The position numbers and the translations under genes were made by a program. From Comamonadaceae bacterium (GTDB taxonomy: Bacteria > Pseudomonadota > Gammaproteobacteria > Burkholderiales > Burkholderiaceae_C): a stretch of DNA of 64,000 nt. The stretch spans positions 1 through 64,000 of the forward strand of contig CANEVH010000007.1 of the NCBI GenBank assembly GCA_947442105.1, given 5' to 3'. Positions within the stretch are counted from its first letter, which is position 1. Each line of letters starts with the position of its first letter. The notes under the pieces were generated by a model that ran no database searches, had not been told where the DNA came from, and saw only the letters and a program-made list of their open reading frames with translations. Below are positions 1-8,268 of this stretch, one piece after another.

Positions 1-79
1 CACTGCGACTGCGCGACATGCGTTCAAGTTCGGCCATTACATCCGCCGTACACGACAGTGCCACAGCAACTCGTGCCAT
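1..79 (-). mobile_element. IS630-like transposase, N-terminal fragment (runs off the window)
   Basis: On the minus strand an ATG at 79 is preceded by a good AGGAGA ribosome binding site. It opens a frame whose first residues read MARVAVALSCTADVM and then ELERMSRSRS, which resembles the helix-turn-helix start of IS630/Tc1-type transposases from Burkholderiales. Only 26 codons are inside the window, so catalytic DDE residues cannot be seen. The 130 bases after it (80-209) are AT-richer than the surroundings and may hold the element's end, but no terminal inverted repeat could be verified. Assignment rests on resemblance of a short N-terminus and is tentative. Confidence 0.45.
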
Positions 80-209
80 CGCATTCTCCTATGACTGAAC
101 ATAGGGGTATCATAATACTATCGTCAATAAATGCAATTAGACACTAGCCTGGAAGTTTGGGATTCGCAAGACGGGCGAGGGCTGGCGAATCTACCGGTTC
201 CATTGACGC

Positions 210-1571
210 TCAGGGCTCGCGCAGGGATTCGTTGAGCGCTTTGGTGAGCGGCCACAGCAGGTAAGACATCACCGACCGCTTGCCCACCACAATTTCTGCG
301 GCCAGCGTCATGCCGGGCAAGAGCCGCGACCGGTCGGTGAGATTTTTGAGCTTTCCCTCGCCCAAAGCGACACGGCTGACATAGAACGCATCCAAGCCGC
401 CGGCCCCGGCAGATTCGCGGCGGAACGCGTCTTCGCTGATGGTGCGCACCTGGCCGTCCAAGGTGCCGTGCTTTTGGAAGGGGAAGGCGTCTAGCTTGAT
501 GTGCACCGCGTCCGCCGTCTTGACGTAGCCGATGTCCAGGGCGTCGATCTTGACCTCTGCCTCCAAGGCTGCGCCCAAAGGCACCAGGGTGAACATTTGC
601 TCAGCCGCCTGCACCACCGAGCCCTGCGATAGCTTGGCCATGTCCAGCACCACCGCGTCTACGGGTGACACCAGCGCCACCAATTGCTTGCGCTTGTCGG
701 CTTTTTGCAGTTGTTCGTTGATGCCATCGCGGTCACGCGCCGTGCTGAGCAGGTCTTCCATCGTCCTTTGACGCCAACTCTTGGTAAAAGCGACTTTTTC
801 AGCCTCTAAAGAAGCTAACTCGCTTCGAAGCTCGTGCTCGCGGTTGGTGGCCAACTGCATTTCGCGCTCGGCGGCCAGGCGGCGGTCGCGGGCTTCTAGC
901 AACTGCAAGCGCGCGCCAAACTGCTGTGCCATCAGCATTTCCTGCATGGCTTCTATCTCGTTCAAAGACTTCACGCGCTGCGCCATCACCGCCTGGTCGC
1001 GGCGGTTGGTCTCTACCGATGCGGCAACGCGTGCGATGTTTTGCTCCAACTTGCGCAACTGGGCTGCGTAGTTGGCCTGGCGTTCGCGCGAAAGCTGGGC
1101 TTGCAGCCTGCCATCCGCATCCTTGCCCGCAGGTGCGCTGGCGCCGCCCCGCAGCTCGGCGTTCAGCCCTTGGGTTTGCGTGTCCAGGCTGTGCAGGCGC
1201 GAGCGCAATTGCGCCTCGTCCGCCTGCGCAAACGTGGGGTCCAGCGTGGCCAGCACCTGGCCCTGGCGCACCACCTGGCCTACACGCACCTCAATTTTTT
1301 GGATGATGGACGTCTCCAGCGGCTGCACCACAATGTTGGGCAGGGGGTTGACCAGGCGGCCTTGGGCGACCACCACCCGCTCCACCTCAGAAAAGCTGGC
1401 CCACAACACCAGCAACACCATGGCCAGCGCCAGCGCGTGCACCGTGATGCGCATGGAGGCCGGCAGCGGGCTGCGCTCAATGGCATCCGCGTCAGGCAGG
1501 AATTCCACCACGGTCGCGTCTTTGGCAGACACGTGCTTGCGCTTTAAATGTGGCTGGTCTGTTGGTTCCAT
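210..1571 (-). CDS. HlyD-family membrane fusion protein of a type I secretion system
   Basis: This is the periplasmic adaptor that links an inner-membrane ABC exporter to a TolC-type outer-membrane channel. The protein (453 aa from the ATG at 1571) has a short cytoplasmic N-terminus and one membrane segment at about residues 40-62. A biotinyl-lipoyl half follows (VVQPLETSIIQKIEVRVGQVV, with GQVLATLDPT). Next comes a long alpha-helical hairpin (about 115-290) and a beta-barrel domain. It ends in YLLWPLTKALNESLREP, a C-terminus typical of HlyD/LapC adaptors. An in-frame TTG at 1592 is a possible earlier start, but neither start has a clear ribosome binding site. The start overlaps the end of the upstream exporter gene by 28 bases, so the two are surely co-translated. 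No tolC-like gene is in the window. Confidence 0.93.
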   Translation of the reverse strand: MEPTDQPHLKRKHVSAKDATVVEFLPDADAIERSPLPASMRITVHALALAMVLLVLWASFSEVERVVVAQGRLVNPLPNIVVQPLETSIIQKIEVRVGQVVRQGQVLATLDPTFAQADEAQLRSRLHSLDTQTQGLNAELRGGASAPAGKDADGRLQAQLSRERQANYAAQLRKLEQNIARVAASVETNRRDQAVMAQRVKSLNEIEAMQEMLMAQQFGARLQLLEARDRRLAAEREMQLATNREHELRSELASLEAEKVAFTKSWRQRTMEDLLSTARDRDGINEQLQKADKRKQLVALVSPVDAVVLDMAKLSQGSVVQAAEQMFTLVPLGAALEAEVKIDALDIGYVKTADAVHIKLDAFPFQKHGTLDGQVRTISEDAFRRESAGAGGLDAFYVSRVALGEGKLKNLTDRSRLLPGMTLAAEIVVGKRSVMSYLLWPLTKALNESLREP

Positions 1572-3727
1572 AGGGTTTGGTAGGTTCCGCAACGCGTCAG
1601 CAGTTCAGAGTGGCGGCCAGCGTCGACCAGTTGGCCGTTTTGCATGACCAAAATAGCGTCCGCGTTGACCAGGGTGGACAGGCGGTGCGAAATCATCACC
1701 ACCGTACGCCCTACCGCAATGCGCGACAGATTGCGTATGAATATGCTTTCGCTCTCGGGGTCCAGGGCGCTCGCGGCCTCGTCCAGTACCAGGATGCGGG
1801 GACTCGCTAGCAAAGACCGGGCAATGGACAGGCGTTGTTTTTGCCCGCCCGACAGGTTGGCCGCGTTTTCTTCGAGCAAAGTGTCGTAGCCCTTGGGCAT
1901 GCGCTCGATGAATTCGTCAGCGCCGGCAGCCTGGGCTGCAGCCACGATGTCTTCAAACGAGGCGTCGGGTTTGGTCGCCACCAGGTTTTCGCGCACCGTG
2001 CCGCGAAACAAAAAGTTCTCTTGCAGCACCACACCAATTTGGCGGCGCAGGTGGGACAGGTCGATCTCGCGGGCGTCCACCCCATCAAAACGCACCAGGC
2101 CGGCCTGCAAGGGATACAGGCCTTGTATCAACTTGGTCAGCGTGGTTTTCCCCGATCCGCTGCGCCCCACAATGCCCACCACCGAGCCCGCCGCAATGGT
2201 GAAGCTGGCCTTGTTCAAAGCCGGGGTGGTGGCGCCGGGGTAGCTAAAACTCACCTCGTCAAAGCTGATTTCACCTTGGAGCTGGGGCCGCAAGCCGCCG
2301 GCGCCCATGCGCCCCTCGGGCGGGCGGTTCATCACCTCGCCCAGCATGCGCACCGACAAGGCGGTTTCTTGGTATTCGTTGACCAGACCCACCATCGCAA
2401 TCAGGGGGGACACCACCCGCCCAGAGATCATTTGAAATGCGATCAGCGCGCCCACGCTCAGGGTTTGGTCGAACACCTGTTGCGCGCCGATCACGATGAT
2501 CACTACCGGCAGCAGCTTGCCCAAAAAGTCGGTAATGGCGTTGCCGGTGATAGACACCCGCCCCACGCGAAAGTGCATGGTGATGGCCTCGGCCGAACGC
2601 TGGTCCCAGATGCGGCGCTGGCTGGGCTCAATGGCCAGGGCCTTGACCGTGCGCATGCCGTGTATGGTTTCCACCAGCATGGCTTGGCGTTGGCCTTCGG
2701 CGGTGTACAAGGCATTCAAGCGGCGTTGGTAGGTGGGCACCATGGCGCTGATGACAGCGCCAATCAAGGCGGTAAACAGCAAGACGATCAGCGCCAGCTG
2801 AAAAGAATAGGCAAAAAGAACGGGCAAAAAGATCAACAGTGCAATAGCGTCCAAGCCGGTGAAAAAAAGCCGTCCGGTAAGAAAGTTGCGTATCTTTTCC
2901 AGCTGCTGCATGTGCCGGGTAACCACACCGGCCGTCGTGGTCTCAAAGTAGTCAATGGGCAGCGAGAGCAGATGGCCAAAGGTGCGCCGGGTCAGGTGCA
3001 TATCGATCTTGTTGGTGGCCGCCAAGGTGAGCATTTGGCGCACATAGCCAAAGATGGCGTCAAACGACAGCGCGATGACAATGCCCACGCCCAGCACCCA
3101 CAGCGTTGTCTCGCTCTGGTGGGTGAGCACCTTGTCAATGACCAACTGAAAAAACACGGGCGAGGCCATGCCCAGCACATGCATGGCAACAGCGGCAATC
3201 AAGATGTCGCGGAACGCCGCTTTTTGCTTCCAAATTTCAGGGATAAACCAGGCAAAGCCAAAGCGCTGCTGGCTGTCCGTGATCTTGTGCTCGCGCTTGA
3301 GCAATACCACCTGGCCCTGCCAACGCGCGCAAAACGAGGCCTCGTCTTCCAGCACCACCACCGCCTGCGTGGCCGTGGGGTCTAGCAAGGCGATTTTTCC
3401 CTCGCCCTGGGCCCGCATGCCCACCACAATCATGTAGCGGCCATCCTCCATGCAGGCCATCAGCGGAAACACGCCGCCTTGCGCCATCAGGCCGGCCCAG
3501 GACAGTTGTTCTATCTTTGCCTTAAGGCCTATGTCGGCAGCCATGCGCAGCAAGACCAAACGCCCTGGCTCTTCGGAACCCAAAGCGTATTCGGCCACCA
3601 GGCGCGCAGGGTTGATCGCCAGACCGTGGTGCTGCGCAATCGCGCTCAAACACTGGATACCGGTATGGGAAAAAGTAGCTTGCGCGCTGCTCACGATGGG
3701 CGCACCCCTGGCTTGCCGCATCGGCAT
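1544..3727 (-). CDS. Type I secretion ABC transporter with degenerate C39-like N-terminal domain (HlyB/LapB type)
   Basis: This is a half-size ABC exporter that energises secretion of an unseen protein substrate. It has three parts. The first is an N-terminal C39-peptidase-like domain. The second is a six-helix transmembrane domain (from about residue 160, starting near FRDILIAAVAMHV). The third is an ATPase domain with Walker A GRSGSGKTT, signature LSGGQKQR, Walker B ILVLDEAASALD and H-loop MISHRLST. In the C39 domain the motif that normally reads D-C-G-x-x-C-L is SHTGIQCL, so the catalytic Cys is Thr. The later His position reads GRYMIVVG. It should therefore bind rather than cleave its substrate, as in HlyB. 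ATG 3727 is chosen because the family alignment begins near MRQARGAP. An upstream GTG at 3874 stays in frame and cannot be excluded. Confidence 0.93.
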   Translation of the reverse strand: MPMRQARGAPIVSSAQATFSHTGIQCLSAIAQHHGLAINPARLVAEYALGSEEPGRLVLLRMAADIGLKAKIEQLSWAGLMAQGGVFPLMACMEDGRYMIVVGMRAQGEGKIALLDPTATQAVVVLEDEASFCARWQGQVVLLKREHKITDSQQRFGFAWFIPEIWKQKAAFRDILIAAVAMHVLGMASPVFFQLVIDKVLTHQSETTLWVLGVGIVIALSFDAIFGYVRQMLTLAATNKIDMHLTRRTFGHLLSLPIDYFETTTAGVVTRHMQQLEKIRNFLTGRLFFTGLDAIALLIFLPVLFAYSFQLALIVLLFTALIGAVISAMVPTYQRRLNALYTAEGQRQAMLVETIHGMRTVKALAIEPSQRRIWDQRSAEAITMHFRVGRVSITGNAITDFLGKLLPVVIIVIGAQQVFDQTLSVGALIAFQMISGRVVSPLIAMVGLVNEYQETALSVRMLGEVMNRPPEGRMGAGGLRPQLQGEISFDEVSFSYPGATTPALNKASFTIAAGSVVGIVGRSGSGKTTLTKLIQGLYPLQAGLVRFDGVDAREIDLSHLRRQIGVVLQENFLFRGTVRENLVATKPDASFEDIVAAAQAAGADEFIERMPKGYDTLLEENAANLSGGQKQRLSIARSLLASPRILVLDEAASALDPESESIFIRNLSRIAVGRTVVMISHRLSTLVNADAILVMQNGQLVDAGRHSELLTRCGTYQTLWNQQTSHI

Positions 3728-4071
3728 GGGCGCGCCTTGCGCGGCTGCAGACCCCAAGAGCGCAAGCGCACTGGGGCGGGGTCGCTCATCGCTCGCGGCA
3801 TTCGCATGAAAGCTCTTTCGGTATCGGGTGGATCGCAGACAGAAGACCCCACCAGGCCCTGCATAGCAGAACACGGGGGTATGTGCATCCGTCCTGCACT
3901 TTGCGTGCCATCCAGATTGGACGGATTTCCGTCAGCCCGTGCCGGGCTTGCCCACGGCCTTGCGCCGTGTGGCGGCCTTCGCTGTGTGCTCGGCCCTGGG
4001 GCTGGGGTTCTATGGCGTGCTTATTGCTCGCCTTGCAGGCCGGGCAGCATTCGCCCCTTCAAGAAACTGCC
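3728..4071. other. Intergenic region between divergent genes, no confident gene
   Basis: About 344 bases separate the exporter start from the small cysteine-rich gene on the other strand, so promoters for both directions should lie here. A minus-strand GTG frame could extend the exporter to 3874. A plus-strand frame around 3941-4090 encodes a hydrophobic stretch (RRVAAFAVCSALGLGFYG) with no recognisable start or family. The sequence CATGAAAGCTCTTTC at 3805-3819 resembles the core of the dispersed repeat seen at 15237 and 20511. No clear promoter was identified. Confidence 0.5.
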
Positions 4072-4314
4072 ATGCCACCCAATATTCCTAGCTATTCCAA
4101 GGCCGCGCCGGTGGCCGCCAACTGCTGGCAATGCCGCTTTTTTGCCACTAGCTGGGACCCGGCACTGCCCTACAGCTGCAAGCTGCTGGGCTTTAAGTCG
4201 CGGTCCTGGCCCAGCGTGCAAGTGATGCAGCTCGACGGCCGCCCGTGCCAGGGTTTCGCGCCCAAGACCAGCGTTGCCGCCGCGGCTGGCAAAGTGTCGG
4301 CAAATCGTCAATAA
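4072..4314 (+). CDS. Small conserved cysteine-containing protein of unknown function
   Basis: An 80-residue protein with a CWQC pair at about residues 18-21, then PYSCKLLGFKSR and DGRPCQGF. The spacing C-x2-C ... C ... C and the GFKS and C-x-GF motifs recur in small uncharacterised proteins of beta- and gammaproteobacteria. This suggests a small metal-binding or disulfide fold, but no function is known to me. The ATG at 4072 begins the conserved part; the same frame is open further upstream to 3883, but that extension is compositionally unlike a protein. It lies 103 bases ahead of the flagellar regulator start, with the sigma-54 promoter between them. Confidence 0.6.
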   Translation: MPPNIPSYSKAAPVAANCWQCRFFATSWDPALPYSCKLLGFKSRSWPSVQVMQLDGRPCQGFAPKTSVAAAAGKVSANRQ

Positions 4315-4362
4315 GACCCCGCAAACACGCGGAACAGGCGTGTACAGGGCCTGAAACAGGCG

Positions 4363-4378
4363 TGGCATGGCTTTTGCA
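4363..4378 (+). promoter_or_regulatory. Sigma-54 (RpoN) -24/-12 promoter
   Basis: The sequence TGGCATGGCTTTTGCA matches the RpoN consensus TGGCACG-N4-TTGCA at all but one conserved position. The GG and GC elements have exact -24/-12 spacing. Transcription would start near 4390, ahead of the ATG at 4418. An alternative upstream ATG at 4367 falls inside the promoter, which supports the downstream start. Confidence 0.75.
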
Positions 4379-4417
4379 GCTAGGGGTGTTGAACCAGCCC
4401 TTTGTGCACAAACCGCC

Positions 4418-5869
4418 ATGCCCTCGCCCTCCACCGTCACCCAAGCCCTCTGGCTCGATCCGTTTCGCCCGCTCTTGGCGGCGAACCGGGCGCAGCTCGG
4501 TGCTGCGGGCCTGGCGGTCTCCAGCGTGAGCACCTTGGACGCCTTACACACAAGCCTACAAACCCATCAGCACACGCCCGAAGAAAGGGGTTCGGTGTTG
4601 GTACTGGGCCTGGGCGCGGATGCAGTGCTTTTGCAAGACGTGCTTGCCCTGGCAGCGCAACACGGCCACACACTGAGCATTGTTTGCCGCACCGAGCGGC
4701 GCCAACTTGAGCTGGCGGTGCAAGCGCTGCACTGCGGCGCCTGCCACGTGCTGGCCGCAGACGACTGGTCCGAGGGCGCCTGGCGCCTCGCGGCGCAGCG
4801 CGCAGCCCAGGCGCTCGTGGCAAAACCCCATACCGAGCCAGCGCACTCCAACGCGCAGCACGAGGCTGGCGCCATTCGCAGCGTGGTGTATGTCGACCCG
4901 GTCAGCCGCAACCTGCTGGCCCTGGCAAAGCGCGTGGCGCAGGCACCGGTGGCAGTGCTGGTGGAAGGCCCCACCGGTTCTGGCAAAGAAGTGCTGGCGC
5001 GGGTGCTGCACGAATCCTCTAACGCGTCCAGCGGACCCTTTATTGGCCTGAACTGCGCCGCGCTCCCCGAACACATGATGGAAGACATGCTGTTTGGCCA
5101 TGAAAAAGGCGCGTTCACCGGCGCGGTCAAAGAACACCGGGGGCTGTTCGAGCAAGCCCAAGGCGGCACCTTGTTCTTGGACGAGATTGGCGAACTGCCC
5201 CTGGCGCTGCAAGCCAAGCTGCTGCGCGTGTTGCAAGAGCGCACTCTGGTGCGCCTGGGCGGCGAACGTGCGGTGGCGCTGCAAGTGCGGGTGGTTGCAG
5301 CCACCAACAAAAATTTGCGCGAGCAGATCGCGCAACGCGCGTTTCGCGAAGACCTGTATTTCCGCCTGAGCACCTTCAAGCTGCGCGTGCCACCGCTGTC
5401 TGAGCGCAGTGGCGACATCTTGCCCCTGGTCGCCCGCCTGCTGGCGCAGCACCCGCGCGCGGGGCAGGCTTGGAGCGTGAGCGCGCAGGCGCAAGCGGCC
5501 TTGCTCGCCTACCCCTGGCCCGGCAATGTGCGCGAACTAGAAAACGTGGTCCAGCGTGCCATGGTGCTGTGCAATAGCGCCCAGATTGACATCCCGCACC
5601 TGATGTTTGACGACGCACCCACCAGTTTTTTGCTGGCCATGGCGCCACACGACGGCGCAGAGGCCGACCCCACGCGCGACGTGCAGCCGCTGGCACAAAG
5701 CCCCTTGCACACCGCCGTGCAGCACAGCGAACAGCAGGCGATACGCCTGGCAATCGACAGCACCCATACCCGCGAAGAAGCGGCACAGAAGCTGGGCATC
5801 AGCCCGCGCACGCTGCGCTACAAGATGGCCCGGCTGCGCGTCACCGCGCCGGTGCATAGCGCCGCCTGA
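4418..5869 (+). CDS. Sigma-54-dependent flagellar regulator (FlrC/FleQ/FlbD type)
   Basis: This is an enhancer-binding protein that would activate RpoN-dependent flagellar promoters. It is 483 aa long. Residues 1-130 form a degenerate receiver-like domain without an evident phospho-acceptor aspartate. Residues about 145-395 are an AAA+ domain with Walker A GPTGSGKE, the sigma-54-contacting GAFTGA loop and Walker B GGTLFLDEIG. The C-terminus is a Fis-type helix-turn-helix (EEAAQKLGISPRTLRYKMAR) of the form seen in FlrC, FleR and FlbD. Start 4418 is chosen because ATG 4367 lies within the RpoN promoter. It sits 89 bases ahead of fliE in the same direction. The gene itself appears to be driven by sigma-54, implying autoregulation or a higher-tier activator. 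Confidence 0.88.
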   Translation: MPSPSTVTQALWLDPFRPLLAANRAQLGAAGLAVSSVSTLDALHTSLQTHQHTPEERGSVLVLGLGADAVLLQDVLALAAQHGHTLSIVCRTERRQLELAVQALHCGACHVLAADDWSEGAWRLAAQRAAQALVAKPHTEPAHSNAQHEAGAIRSVVYVDPVSRNLLALAKRVAQAPVAVLVEGPTGSGKEVLARVLHESSNASSGPFIGLNCAALPEHMMEDMLFGHEKGAFTGAVKEHRGLFEQAQGGTLFLDEIGELPLALQAKLLRVLQERTLVRLGGERAVALQVRVVAATNKNLREQIAQRAFREDLYFRLSTFKLRVPPLSERSGDILPLVARLLAQHPRAGQAWSVSAQAQAALLAYPWPGNVRELENVVQRAMVLCNSAQIDIPHLMFDDAPTSFLLAMAPHDGAEADPTRDVQPLAQSPLHTAVQHSEQQAIRLAIDSTHTREEAAQKLGISPRTLRYKMARLRVTAPVHSAA

Positions 5870-5889
5870 CCGTACCCGTGTTCAACACC

Positions 5890-5928
5890 CGTCTTTAGCC
5901 CCCATCTTTAGCGCCCATTCTTAACGCC
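5890..5928 (+). repeat. Imperfect 13-bp tandem repeat (3 units) between regulator and fliE
   Basis: Three consecutive 13-mers read CGTCTTTAGCCCC, CATCTTTAGCGCC and CATTCTTAACGCC. They fill almost half of the 89-base gap between the regulator and fliE. This is the first of three unrelated tandem arrays in this operon. Confidence 0.75.
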
Positions 5929-5958
5929 TAGCCCGCCAAACCGACCAGGACCACCCCC

Positions 5959-6297
5959 ATGATTGAATCTGCCACCTCCGCCAGCAGCATTGCTGCCATG
6001 CTCAAGACGCTGCAAGCCCATGGCGCCCAGGCCAGCGGCCAAGGCTTTGATCTGCCGGGCAGCACACCGGTACCCAAGAGCGACTTCTCCGACCTGATTC
6101 GCCAGGCCGTGAGCCAAACCAACGCCGCGCAAGTGGACTCGCACAACACCGCCCAAGCCTTTGAGCGCGGCGAGGGCGTGCCGCTGACCGATGTGGTGCT
6201 CAAGATGCAAAAGGCCTCGCTGTCGTTTGAAGCCACTTTGCAGGTGCGCAACAAAGTGCTCAAGGCCTACGAAGACATCATGAACATGCCGGTCTAA
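5959..6297 (+). CDS. fliE: Flagellar hook-basal body protein FliE
   Basis: FliE is the small adaptor joining the MS ring to the rod. The 112-residue length is normal for the family. The C-terminal half (PLTDVVLKMQKASLSFEATL, followed by VRNKVLKAYEDIMNMPV) is the conserved FliE signature. The N-terminus is variable, as usual. It heads the fliEFGHIJ order and is separated from fliF by 87 bases containing an 11-bp tandem repeat. Confidence 0.97.
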   Translation: MIESATSASSIAAMLKTLQAHGAQASGQGFDLPGSTPVPKSDFSDLIRQAVSQTNAAQVDSHNTAQAFERGEGVPLTDVVLKMQKASLSFEATLQVRNKVLKAYEDIMNMPV

Positions 6298-6316
6298 ACC
6301 GACGCTCGCCCGCCAT

Positions 6317-6349
6317 ACAGCCTCCGTAGAGCCTCCGTACTGCCTCCAA
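6317..6349 (+). repeat. Imperfect 11-bp tandem repeat (3 units) between fliE and fliF
   Basis: Units ACAGCCTCCGT, AGAGCCTCCGT and ACTGCCTCCAA are adjacent. They are followed by a more degenerate unit (AGACCCCCTTT). The array lies in the non-coding gap before the fliF ribosome binding region. Confidence 0.75.
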
Positions 6350-6384
6350 AGACCCCCTTTCCCCTGCGCTGAAAGACTACCTCC

Positions 6385-8259
6385 ATGGCCACCGCAACCG
6401 CAACCGCAACCACGGGCACTTTTTTGCCTGCCAATGCCGACCCCGCAGCGCTGCAAACCCGCTCGGGCGTAGACCGACGTGCCATGGCCGCGCGCGCCAA
6501 TGATGCGGCCAAGGGCTTTGCCAACCCCAGCCTGGACTATTCCGGCCCGTTTGGGCCGATCAAGCAGATGCTCAACCAGCCGGCGGTCAAGAAATCTTTG
6601 CCCCTGATGGTCATTGCCGTGGTGCTACTGGCCTTTGCGCTGGTCTACACGCTGATCAACGCACCGGGCTACCGCCCCATCATGACTGGCGTGACTGAGA
6701 CGGACCAGCAAGGCGTGTACGAGGCGCTCAAGGCAGGTGAATTCAAACCGGTGATCGATGCGGGCAGCGGCCAAATCACCGTGCCCGTGGCCCGCTACCA
6801 CGAGGCGCGCATCTACCTCGCATCCAAAGGCCTGCCCAAAACGGCCACGACGGGCCTGGACGCCTTGAAAGACCAGTCCGCCATGACCACCAGCCAGTTC
6901 ATGGAACAAGTGCGCTACAACGCGGCCATGGAGCAAGAGCTGGCGCGCAGCATCCAGCAGATTGAAACCATCCAGACCGCGCGCGTGCACCTGGCCACCA
7001 CCAAGCCCTCGGTGTTTGTGCGCGACCGCACGCCACCCAAGGCCTCCATCGTTGTGACCCCGCAAGCCGGGCGCACGGTGAGCCCGATGCAGGTGCAGGC
7101 CATCGTGCACCTGGTGGCCTCCAGCGTGCCCATGCTCACGCCCGAAAACGTCGCCGTGGTGGACAACTTTGGCAAACTGCTGACCGACGCCGAGTCCGAC
7201 GCCTCGCTGGGCATGAACGCCGGGCAGACCAAACACAAGCAAGCCATGGAAGACCTGTACCGCCAGCGCGTGATACAGATTTTGGCGCCCATAGTGGGCG
7301 ACGCCAATGTGCGCTCCCAGGTGAACCTGAACCTGGACTTCAGCCAAACCGAGGTCACGGTAGAAGACTTTGACACCAGTGGCAAAGGCCCCAAAACCCG
7401 CTCTGAAGTCAATAGCGAAGACCGCAACAGCGCCAAAGAAGCCGCTGGCATTCCCGGCACCCTGTCCAATACTGCGCCGGTGGCGCCGACCACCTCGCTC
7501 AACACCGCAACACTCCCATCCACCGGCAGCGACGAGCGCAGCACGATTGCCACGCGCAGCACCCGCAACTACGAGATGGACCGCTCGGTGCGCCACACCA
7601 AAAGCGCCACGGGCGGCGTACAGCGCCTGAGCGTGGCGGTGGTGATCAATGAGCGCGCGCCCATTGCACAGCCCAAGAACGACAAGGGCGAAGACCAGCC
7701 GCCCAAGCCCAACCCCTATACCCAAGAAGAACTCGACCGCATGCAAGACCTGGTGCGTGGCGTGGTCGGCTTTGACGAAACCCGCAAAGACGTGGTGAGC
7801 GTGGTGCAAGCCAAGTTCGAGCCCGAAGTACCCATGGACTTGAGCATCCCCTGGCACAAGGACGAGACGGTGATGAACAACGTCAAGTCGGGCTTTCTGG
7901 GGCTGATGTTTGTTGCCTTTTTGATGGTGGTGGTGCGGCCCGTGGTCATGCACATGATGAACCGCGACAAAGAAGCCGCACAAGCTGCAGCCCAAACCAT
8001 TCAGCTGGCACAAGAAGAAGCCCTGGCCTTGGAAATGGCAGCCACCGCTGCCGCCGAAAGCGCAGGCGCTGAACCCTCTGCCGCGGATACCTTAGAAGAA
8101 ATGAAGGCCAAGATGAAAGCCAAGAAATCCGGTATATCGGCCGAGATGCTGGACACCGCTAATACCTACGACGACAAAGTGGCGCTGCTGCGCATGATCG
8201 TCTCCGACGACTCGGCCCGTGTTGCCAGCGTGCTGAAAAACATGATCAAGCCGGCTTGA
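6385..8259 (+). CDS. fliF: Flagellar M-ring protein FliF
   Basis: FliF builds the MS ring in the inner membrane. The 624-residue protein has a first membrane segment at about residues 71-91 (LPLMVIAVVLLAFALVYTLI), ring-building motifs including LARSIQQIETIQTARVHLA, and a second membrane segment at about 502-522. The cytoplasmic C-terminal tail (DDKVALLRMIVSDDSARVAS) matches the FliG-binding end of the family. The N-terminus is extended, with a threonine/alanine-rich start (MATATATATTGTF). Length is slightly above the usual 550-600. It is followed by a 103-base gap that is nearly all octamer repeat. Confidence 0.97.
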   Translation: MATATATATTGTFLPANADPAALQTRSGVDRRAMAARANDAAKGFANPSLDYSGPFGPIKQMLNQPAVKKSLPLMVIAVVLLAFALVYTLINAPGYRPIMTGVTETDQQGVYEALKAGEFKPVIDAGSGQITVPVARYHEARIYLASKGLPKTATTGLDALKDQSAMTTSQFMEQVRYNAAMEQELARSIQQIETIQTARVHLATTKPSVFVRDRTPPKASIVVTPQAGRTVSPMQVQAIVHLVASSVPMLTPENVAVVDNFGKLLTDAESDASLGMNAGQTKHKQAMEDLYRQRVIQILAPIVGDANVRSQVNLNLDFSQTEVTVEDFDTSGKGPKTRSEVNSEDRNSAKEAAGIPGTLSNTAPVAPTTSLNTATLPSTGSDERSTIATRSTRNYEMDRSVRHTKSATGGVQRLSVAVVINERAPIAQPKNDKGEDQPPKPNPYTQEELDRMQDLVRGVVGFDETRKDVVSVVQAKFEPEVPMDLSIPWHKDETVMNNVKSGFLGLMFVAFLMVVVRPVVMHMMNRDKEAAQAAAQTIQLAQEEALALEMAATAAAESAGAEPSAADTLEEMKAKMKAKKSGISAEMLDTANTYDDKVALLRMIVSDDSARVASVLKNMIKPA

Positions 8260-8268
8260 CCGAAAAAA

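Noticed and set aside
3941-4093. Small plus-strand frame encoding a hydrophobic stretch in the gap before the cysteine-rich gene
   Set aside because: Only a GTG start without a ribosome binding site and no recognisable family; it overlaps the start of the better-supported small gene.
4367-4417. Earlier ATG at 4367 as the start of the flagellar regulator
   Set aside because: The codon lies within the -24/-12 sigma-54 promoter (4363-4378), so it cannot be in the transcript from that promoter.
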